From an uncultured Bacilli bacterium (lineage in GTDB: Bacteria; Bacillota_I; Bacilli_A; RF39; UBA660), in the NCBI GenBank assembly GCA_944351345.1, contig CALVPO010000088.1:1-5713 (forward strand): a stretch of DNA of 5,713 bases, in the 5' to 3' direction. Of this stretch, positions 1-4,508 are shown piece by piece. The translations under genes and the position numbers were made by a program. The notes beneath the pieces are model-generated. The model did not search any database and had not been told where the DNA came from. It saw nothing but the letters and a program-made list of their open reading frames with translations. Numbering within the stretch: the first letter of the stretch is position 1; every line of letters starts with the position of its first letter.

Positions 1-33
1 TTTCTATTTATTAATAAGTTTAGGTCGTTGTTT

Positions 34-112
34 TTATTTTGTCAAATTGTAAGATTTATTTTTGAAAATTCCCTTATACTTAATAATTTCTCTAACTTCT
101 ATATTATTTTTT
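34..112 (-). pseudogene. out-of-frame continuation of the IS66-like transposase
   Basis: Directly after the stop of the transposase fragment, the frame one base ahead is open and reads EKIKKNNIEVREIIKYKG, then KNKSYNLTK, before a TAA at 34-36. This looks like a natural continuation of the fragment's end (TLTKEKLEEK), because members of this Bacillota transposase family, as I remember them, carry a lysine-rich EEIKKNN segment here. The join lies in a run of seven A (coding sense), with a run of eight A just after, so loss or gain of an A explains the break. Beyond 34 I can follow no frame confidently to the window edge. The DDE catalytic core of IS66 transposases is not in this window, so this is a decayed or edge-cut remnant. 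Confidence 0.55.
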
Positions 113-628
113 TTAATTTTTTTCTTCTAATTTTTCTTTAGTTAAAGTACTGCCTTTATGATTAAACTGGCCACCATTTTTTCTACTAGTAGTAGTTCTA
201 TGATTATATGTATTAACACCAGTCTTTTTATTTCTGTCGACAATCTCTTTGCTTGTAGGAATTCCAGAATTAGTACTATTTTTATTTACTTGATTATTTA
301 ATTTGTCAATTAAATAATCCTTATCTACTATATTGTTATTTATAATTCCTTTTAATCTATTGATTTCGTCATATGCTTTTAATAAATCTTCTTGCAATTT
401 TTGATTCTTCTGTATTAAAGTTTTAGTTATTTTTTCTACTTCTTTATTAATTTCTTTTTCTTTTATAGAATTGATATTAGATAATTCATTATTAAGTTTT
501 TTATTATCATATCTCAATTCTTCTACTTCCCATCTTAATTTATTATATTTTGAAGTTATTTTTTGATTTTTTTCTAATTCTTTTTCATACATTGTGTAAA
601 TATCATTATTATATTTATTTTTGCTCAT
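113..628 (-). CDS. N-terminal fragment of an IS66-like transposase (coiled coil plus zinc-finger-proximal domain)
   Basis: The product has 171 residues. About residues 10-95 are a highly charged heptad-like coiled coil rich in Lys, Glu, Asn and Ile. About residues 108-165 resemble the N-terminal domain of IS66-family transposases: NKNSTNSGIPTSKE corresponds to the NSSNSSKPPSSD-type motif, and SRKNGGQFNHKGSTL to the GGQ-GHKG-TL motif. In intact IS66 proteins these precede the zinc finger and the DDE core, both absent here. I chose ATG at 628 because AAGGTAGTGAT, 9 of 11 matches to the anti-16S consensus, lies just upstream; a GTG at 637 lies inside that site. The ORF ends at a poly-A frameshift whose continuation is listed separately, so the gene is probably broken. 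A truncated DNA-binding or regulatory protein is possible but less likely. Confidence 0.7.
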   Translation of the reverse strand: MSKNKYNNDIYTMYEKELEKNQKITSKYNKLRWEVEELRYDNKKLNNELSNINSIKEKEINKEVEKITKTLIQKNQKLQEDLLKAYDEINRLKGIINNNIVDKDYLIDKLNNQVNKNSTNSGIPTSKEIVDRNKKTGVNTYNHRTTTSRKNGGQFNHKGSTLTKEKLEEKN

Positions 629-635
629 AATTATC

Positions 636-647
636 ACTACCTTAAGC
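636..647 (-). promoter_or_regulatory. Shine-Dalgarno region of the transposase ORF, complementary to its own leader
   Basis: On the minus strand this 12-mer reads GCTTAAGGTAGT and is followed by GATAATT and the ATG. Its AAGG-GTGAT part is the ribosome binding site. The same 12 bases occur as an exact inverted copy at 707-718, in the hairpin of the same leader RNA. Pairing of the two copies would bury the ribosome binding site. The repeat is seen directly; the regulatory role is inferred. Confidence 0.6.
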
Positions 648-677
648 TATTATTATTATAATTATAATACAAAATTA

Positions 678-728
678 ATAAAAAAGCGAGATACATTTGA
701 CTAATTGCTTAAGGTAGTCGTATCTCAC
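678..728 (-). terminator. leader hairpin with intrinsic-terminator form, loop carries anti-Shine-Dalgarno
   Basis: In the minus-strand RNA the 5' arm GAGATAC-GACTA (726-715) pairs with TAGTC (703-699) and GTATCTC (694-688), with a four-base AAAT bulge on the 3' side and an 11-nt loop CCTTAAGCAAT. GC and then TTTTTT (685-680) follow, which is the form of an intrinsic terminator. The hairpin starts almost at the predicted transcription start, so stopping here would give an RNA of about 45-50 nt. Loop bases CCTTAAGC are complementary to GCTTAAGG of the downstream ribosome binding site. Termination was judged by eye and not folded. It may also block read-through transcription into an insertion element, as the IS200 leader hairpin does. 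Confidence 0.6.
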
Positions 729-734
729 ATATTC

Positions 735-763
735 ATTATATCACAAAAAACTATATTTGTATT
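735..763 (-). promoter_or_regulatory. extended -10 promoter for the transposase leader
   Basis: The minus strand carries TGATATAAT (743-735), a perfect -10 hexamer with the TGn extension. Seventeen bases upstream is AATACA (763-758), a weak -35 matching TTGACA at three of six positions. An extended -10 compensates for a weak -35. Transcription would start around 728-730, immediately ahead of the leader hairpin. Confidence 0.6.
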
Positions 764-796
764 AGTAAATTTAATTATTTATGGCTGAGTAGTAAC

Positions 797-840
797 AAAA
801 CTATCAAGAATTTAACTAGTTAATTCTTGATAGTTTTTTT
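797..840 (-). terminator. terminator at the end of the DUF6020 gene, likely bidirectional
   Basis: CTATCAAGAATT (801-812) and its exact reverse complement (822-833) form a perfect 12-bp stem around a nine-base loop. On the minus strand the stem is followed by TTTTGTT; on the plus strand it is followed by seven T, so it could stop transcripts from either side. The minus-strand 5' arm encodes the last residues (TIKN) of the DUF6020 protein, and its TAA stop (822-820) runs into the loop. The gene end and the terminator are therefore fused. I see no plus-strand gene that would need it. Confidence 0.75.
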
Positions 841-2619
841 ATTATTTATATAATTTATACATATTTTATTTATTGGTTTTTTTTTTTTTAATAATGGACA
901 AATTATAACTAATGGTAAGCAAGTAAATAAACCATATACATATCGAAGTTCAGAAAATACAGGAGTAGCAACCATTATTGTTAGCCATAAACAAATTAAT
1001 GGAATATAACATAATATATATTTGTATTTTTTTTTGTAAATCAAAATCATTACTGATGATAATAATAATATAAACATAATTCCTAAACTCCAAATTAGAT
1101 TAGATAGTGGTAACTTTCTAGAAGTTACAATATCAAATTTTTTTATTGCATTTGGAACTTTAGGCGCAGAATAAACATCAATATCTTTAAAAATACTTTT
1201 GCTTTCTCCTGCAGTTGCCCAATAAATAACATCTGGATACCAATAACCTAAGGTTTGACAAAAATAAGCTTCTATATAAGTTTTAGGATGTTCTAAAAAG
1301 AGTTTAAACCAAATTGAAAAAAATTTAAATTTATTTTTTGAAAGTTTTTCATTATTAACTAACCTTTTTATTGGATCTGATATTGTTGGATTATATTTTT
1401 CTGGAATTTGTTCTATATCTATAATAGTATCTAAATATTTGTAATCTTTATTATCTAGAGTAGCACCACTTGATATAACTCTTGATATTTGTTGTAATGG
1501 AATAGAATAAGCTTCTGATGAAGTAGTTTTTTGAACATTATAATAATCGAATATTGGGCCTTTTATTATAAAATATATAATAATAATTCCAATATTTGAA
1601 ATAGTAATTATTTTTCGATTATATTTACTGAATAATATAAATATTGGTACAAATAAAAGAAAAACATATATACCATTATTCCTAAAAAACAACATTACAA
1701 AAACTGAAATCAAATACATTATCACATTGTTTTTAGATAATTTATAGCCATTTTCTATATAATTATATAGCGATAAAAACAACATAACAAACGTAAGCCC
1801 AAATAATACATCTCTCCATAATGTAATGCTATAAATTGCATATAATGGTGAAAAACATATATAAAGAAAGATAATAAAGATAATTATTTTTTTTACATTT
1901 TTTTCATATAAAAATTTTATTATATAAGTAAAAACAAAGGAATTAATGACCATCTGAATAATTATATAAAAAGCAACTGCATAATTCATCTTATTAAATA
2001 GTAATTTACCTATCATAATAAAAATTCCAACAAACCATGTATGTCCAAAAGTATGATAATCACTTAATATACCATTATTTATATAATGTAGAGAATAATA
2101 TGAATCTGGTGTCATTACAGCAGGAAAATATCTTAAAATATATGGTAGATAACATATCAAAATGATTAACATTGTTTTAATATACATTTTTTTAGTAAAT
2201 TTTCTTTGACCTTTTATTTCTATTTTATTTATAACTTCTATTATCGTACAAGTTAATATTCTAAAAAAGAAATAAAAACCAATTATTCCAATAATAGAAT
2301 AAATAATATTTTGACTATCAAATATAGAAATTGATTGATATCCTACATAAGAATAAGTAATACTACCTAATATCAAAATAGATGATAAAATCAAAGAAAA
2401 GATACTTGCTATAATTTTAGTCCTTTTATTACATCTATAGTAATTATTGCTTCTTTTATAATAAAAAACACATAAGAAAAAAAACAGTAAACTTAGCATA
2501 AAATTATAAGAATTATTAGAAAATATAATTTTAAAATAAATAAGAAAAGCTAAATAACTAATTAATGATATTATTGTAATTTTTATACCATTTTTATATT
2601 TCATAATATTTCTATACAT
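820..2619 (-). CDS. DUF6020-type polytopic membrane protein, putative GT-C-like glycosyltransferase
   Basis: The product has 599 residues and about a dozen or more hydrophobic helices: roughly 11-33, 38-54, 68-90, 105-128, 148-168, 195-208, 212-235, 243-264, 270-287, 298-330, 336-353, then after a soluble stretch 507-527, 533-551 and 560-577. Conserved-looking loop motifs are MTPDSYYSL (169-177), DYHTFGHTW (187-195), LWRD (267-270) and RNNGIY (313-318). An extracytoplasmic segment at about 355-505 contains SSEAYSIPLQQISR and EHPKTYIEAYFCQTLGYWYPD. This pattern matches DUF6020 membrane proteins as I know them; an acidic residue in an early loop is typical of GT-C enzymes, so transfer of a lipid-linked sugar is a plausible role, by inference. 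The start is ATG 2619, with AAAGGAG about 13 nt upstream, a rather long spacing; Met6 is an alternative. A run of 13 A interrupts the coding sequence near the C-terminus. The gene follows the GT2-DUF2304-EamA operon but has its own candidate promoter. Confidence 0.8.
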   Translation of the reverse strand: MYRNIMKYKNGIKITIISLISYLAFLIYFKIIFSNNSYNFMLSLLFFFLCVFYYKRSNNYYRCNKRTKIIASIFSLILSSILILGSITYSYVGYQSISIFDSQNIIYSIIGIIGFYFFFRILTCTIIEVINKIEIKGQRKFTKKMYIKTMLIILICYLPYILRYFPAVMTPDSYYSLHYINNGILSDYHTFGHTWFVGIFIMIGKLLFNKMNYAVAFYIIIQMVINSFVFTYIIKFLYEKNVKKIIIFIIFLYICFSPLYAIYSITLWRDVLFGLTFVMLFLSLYNYIENGYKLSKNNVIMYLISVFVMLFFRNNGIYVFLLFVPIFILFSKYNRKIITISNIGIIIIYFIIKGPIFDYYNVQKTTSSEAYSIPLQQISRVISSGATLDNKDYKYLDTIIDIEQIPEKYNPTISDPIKRLVNNEKLSKNKFKFFSIWFKLFLEHPKTYIEAYFCQTLGYWYPDVIYWATAGESKSIFKDIDVYSAPKVPNAIKKFDIVTSRKLPLSNLIWSLGIMFILLLSSVMILIYKKKYKYILCYIPLICLWLTIMVATPVFSELRYVYGLFTCLPLVIICPLLKKKKPINKICINYINNKKTIKN

Positions 2620-2660
2620 TTTATATTCAACACTCCTTTGATTAAATAAACTATTCTTTC

Positions 2661-2679
2661 AATTGTAAAATTTACAATT
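2661..2679. promoter_or_regulatory. perfect 19-bp palindrome at the DUF6020 gene promoter, putative operator
   Basis: The plus strand reads AATTGTAAAATTTACAATT: two perfect 9-bp arms around a single central base. No T run follows on either strand, so it is not an intrinsic terminator. It covers the predicted start of the promoter at 2681-2709, where a repressor would occupy the initiation region. The core TGTAAA-n-TTTACA is operator-like, but I cannot name the regulator. In such AT-rich DNA some palindromes arise by chance, though 9+9 perfect bases is uncommon. Confidence 0.4.
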
Positions 2680-2680
2680 T

Positions 2681-2709
2681 ATAATACTAATTTTAAATAA
2701 CTCTTTAAA
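2681..2709 (-). promoter_or_regulatory. candidate promoter of the DUF6020 gene
   Basis: The minus strand has TTTAAA (2709-2704; four of six to TTGACA), a 17-base spacer and TATTAT (2686-2681; five of six to TATAAT). The start would fall near 2674, inside the palindrome at 2661-2679, and about 55 bases ahead of the ATG at 2619. Base composition makes chance matches common here. Confidence 0.35.
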
Positions 2710-2780
2710 AATATTTTTTTCATTTTATGAATATATAATTTTAATCTCAATAAATATCAAATTAATTATATTGAAAATAT

Positions 2781-2810
2781 TAATAATATATCTAAAATGA
2801 AGAAAGCAAA
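2781..2810 (-). repeat. second copy of a promoter-like module (TTTGCTTTCTTC ... TATATTATTA)
   Basis: TTTGCTTTCTTC (2810-2799) is followed after eight bases by TATATTATTA (2790-2781) on the minus strand. The same two blocks recur at 4262-4292 with a nine-base spacer, ahead of the family 2 glycosyltransferase. TTGCTT and TATTAT within the blocks could serve as -35 and -10 with a 15-base gap, which is short. This copy begins eight bases after the stop of the EamA-like gene and could help transcribe the DUF6020 gene. Confidence 0.4.
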
Positions 2811-2817
2811 ATTCAAT

Positions 2818-3168
2818 TTAATTTCCCCATTTCATTATAACAACACCAAAAATTACAATAAAAATTCCTATTTCCTGCATTAGAGTTACTTGTTCCTTTA
2901 AAAATATACAAGAACCAACTACTACTAGTGTATTAACTAGGGCAACTGATAAAGGCATAACAATAGTTAAATCATTTTTACTAACGATATATAACCATAA
3001 CAAGAAACTAAAACCATAACAAAAAATTCCTATAAGTGTTTTAAAAGATAAATTTATATTTATATTAAATAAATTAATACTAAAGTCTGTTATACCTGAA
3101 CCTAATTTAAATAAAATTAGACCTGATGATGATAATACTACATATAATAAAAATAATATTATAGACAT
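2818..3168 (-). CDS. small EamA/SMR-like membrane transporter, putative lipid-linked sugar flippase
   Basis: The product has 116 residues with four predicted helices at about 2-21, 43-62, 69-90 and 98-113. KLGSG after helix 1, the proline opening helix 3 (MPLSVALVNTLVV), glutamate 92 in FLKEQVT and the glycine-rich last helix (IGIFIVIFGVVIM) match the half-size EamA and small multidrug resistance fold. Proteins of this size and fold include ArnE/ArnF-type undecaprenyl-phosphate-aminoarabinose flippases. Next to a glycosyltransferase and DUF2304, flipping a lipid-linked sugar fits better than drug efflux; that is inference. An upstream ATG at 3198 in the same frame would give 126 residues, but AGAGG with a seven-base gap favours ATG 3168, which starts four bases after the DUF2304 stop and implies translational coupling. 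Confidence 0.75.
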   Translation of the reverse strand: MSIILFLLYVVLSSSGLILFKLGSGITDFSINLFNININLSFKTLIGIFCYGFSFLLWLYIVSKNDLTIVMPLSVALVNTLVVVGSCIFLKEQVTLMQEIGIFIVIFGVVIMKWGN

Positions 3169-3172
3169 TGTT

Positions 3173-3523
3173 TTACCTCTTCTTTCCATCTTTTTCATCC
3201 TTTTTCATAATAGATAATTCCTGAATTAATTTGACTATTTCTTTTTTTAGTTTAGAAAGTTCTATACTTTGATTAAACACTACATAAAATAACATAAAAT
3301 AACCTATTAAAAATACCATATTCGAAGTAGCTTCAAATCCAAAAAAGTTAGAAACAGTTATTAATATACTTGGAAATAAAGCGAAAATAAATAATAAAAT
3401 TAAAGTAAAAATCCAAACTGTAACATATTTCATAGATATATTTTTTCTCTTAATAGTATTGAGTAAAATTATTGTTATTATTAATAAAAATATTACTAAA
3501 AATATTTTTAATGTTAAATTCAT
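3173..3523 (-). CDS. DUF2304 membrane protein partnered with the family 2 glycosyltransferase
   Basis: The product has 116 residues: three helices at about 4-22, 34-56 and 67-84, then a charged, amphipathic, coiled-coil-like tail (KLKKEIVKLIQELSIM). Features typical of DUF2304 are the basic loop RKNISMKY, Trp37, the ALFPS segment (48-52), FGFEATSN (61-68) and the tail with leucines spaced in heptads. DUF2304 genes commonly sit beside DPM-like glycosyltransferases in Bacillota and Actinobacteria; their biochemical role is not established to my knowledge. The ATG overlaps the TAA of the upstream gene (TAATG, one shared base), with GGGAGG seven bases ahead and inside that gene's last codons, so translation is coupled. 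A membrane-anchoring or lipid-presenting role is inferred. Confidence 0.85.
   Translation of the reverse strand: MNLTLKIFLVIFLLIITIILLNTIKRKNISMKYVTVWIFTLILLFIFALFPSILITVSNFFGFEATSNMVFLIGYFMLFYVVFNQSIELSKLKKEIVKLIQELSIMKKDEKDGKKR
3176..3180 (-). promoter_or_regulatory. ribosome binding site that decides the EamA-like gene start
   Basis: AGAGG on the minus strand lies in the last codons of the DUF2304 gene, seven bases before ATG 3168. The in-frame ATGs at 3198 and 3189 lie upstream of it in AAAAAGGATG-type sequence with weaker, badly spaced sites. This supports the shorter 116-residue product. Confidence 0.6.
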
Positions 3524-4236
3524 TATTCTACCTCCCTATTAATAGTAGCTATTATTATAGACAACGATACACTAATCATATAATAAATACTTTTCTTCAA
3601 ATTAATTGAAGATTTTCCATATTCTCTACTATGCATTTCAACAGGGATTTCTGTTAATTTATAACCTTTTTTTATAATTAATGCGTTAGTTTCAGGTTCT
3701 GGATATTCTAATGGATAGTTATTAGCAAATAATTCAATTATTTTTTTGTTTGCAGCTCTAAAACCACTAGTTGGATCAGAAATTTTAAAACCTGTACATA
3801 TTTTTATTATATATGATAAAAGTTTTATACCTATTCTTCTAATACTACTTGATCTAAACTTTGATAACTTACTAACAAATCTAGAACCAATTACAAAATC
3901 ATAGCCTTTATTTATTTCATCAATTAATTTATCAATATATTTTTCATCATGCTGTCCATCACCATCAAATTGAATTGCTATATCATAATTATTGTAATAG
4001 GCATATTTATATCCTGTTTGAACTGCTCCACCAATACCTAAATTATTAATTATATTAATATAATTATAGTTATGTTCTTGTAGAACATGTAAAGTATTAT
4101 CTGTACTACCATCATTTATTACAATATAATCTATATTATATTTAGACTTTTTATTATATTTTATAACTTTATTTATAGTCTTTTCAATATTTAATTCTTC
4201 ATTATATGCAGGAATTATTATTAAAATTTTTTTCAT
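3523..4236 (-). CDS. family 2 glycosyltransferase, DPM/GtrB-like polyprenyl-phosphate sugar synthase
   Basis: The product has 237 residues with a full GT-A core. It has IIPAYNEE (7-14), VINDGSTDNT (39-48), NLGIGGAVQTGY (65-76), the metal-binding DGDGQHD (91-97), GSRF (117-120), SDPTSGFRA (153-161) and EMHSREYGKSS (200-210), which together mark the dolichol/undecaprenyl-phosphate sugar synthase branch. It should transfer a sugar from a nucleotide sugar to a polyprenyl phosphate on the cytoplasmic face. It has only one hydrophobic stretch (about 215-231) and lacks the pair of C-terminal helices of GtrB, so the DUF2304 partner may anchor it. The start is ATG 4236, with AAAGGTGG eight bases upstream; GTG 4248 lies inside that site. 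First gene of a three-gene operon. The donor sugar cannot be told from sequence. Confidence 0.9.
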   Translation of the reverse strand: MKKILIIIPAYNEELNIEKTINKVIKYNKKSKYNIDYIVINDGSTDNTLHVLQEHNYNYINIINNLGIGGAVQTGYKYAYYNNYDIAIQFDGDGQHDEKYIDKLIDEINKGYDFVIGSRFVSKLSKFRSSSIRRIGIKLLSYIIKICTGFKISDPTSGFRAANKKIIELFANNYPLEYPEPETNALIIKKGYKLTEIPVEMHSREYGKSSINLKKSIYYMISVSLSIIIATINREVE

Positions 4237-4248
4237 AAGAATTACCAC

Positions 4249-4508
4249 CTTTAAATAAACCTAATAATATAGTTAAATAAGAAGAAAGCAAATTAATATA
4301 AACAAATGAAAATATATCTTTATCTTAAGGCTGACTTTTTATATAGTAAGAATTTAAATTCTAATTAACAACATATAAACAAAATATTTTTCTTGTGTTT
4401 TATAAATAATTACTCTTTATTGTTATAAATAGTAATAAGTTGACTAAAATACTCAATAATTATCTATATTACTAAAACAATTAATCTTTTTTATGATTTC
4501 TTTCAATT
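4249..4508. other. gene-poor spacer between the broken glycosyltransferase and the operon
   Basis: I find no coding frame of useful length, no RNA gene and no convincing terminator after the family 4 glycosyltransferase. It contains the promoter-like module at 4262-4292 and a perfect 14-bp palindrome AGAATTTAAATTCT at 4349-4362, of unknown meaning in such AT-rich DNA. A weak imperfect inverted repeat near 4418-4439 lacks a T run. Confidence 0.5.
4262..4292 (-). promoter_or_regulatory. promoter-like module ahead of the glycosyltransferase operon
   Basis: The minus strand reads TTTGCTTTCTTC (4292-4281), nine bases, then TATATTATTA (4271-4262). TTGCTT (4291-4286) and TATTAT (4269-4264) are 16 bases apart and would place the start near 4257, just upstream of the AAAGGTGG ribosome binding site. 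Such a short leader is plausible. The same blocks recur at 2781-2810, which raises the chance that the module is functional. Confidence 0.45.

Noticed and set aside
658..726. Plus-strand promoter (TTGACT at 697-702, or TATAAT near 663) driving a small RNA that ends at the 797-840 terminator
   Set aside because: TTGACT has no acceptable -10 at the right distance, the TATAAT lacks a -35, and no structured RNA family is recognisable between them.
636..726. CRISPR-like or tandem repeat
   Set aside because: There is one inverted 12-mer pair plus one hairpin, with no series of repeats and spacers.
2661..2679. Palindrome as an intrinsic terminator of the GT2 operon
   Set aside because: It is followed on the minus strand by GAAAGAATAG and on the plus strand by TATAATAC, so there is no T run on either side.
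4418..4439. Terminator after the family 4 glycosyltransferase
   Set aside because: The inverted repeat is imperfect, pure A/T in its stem and has no T run.
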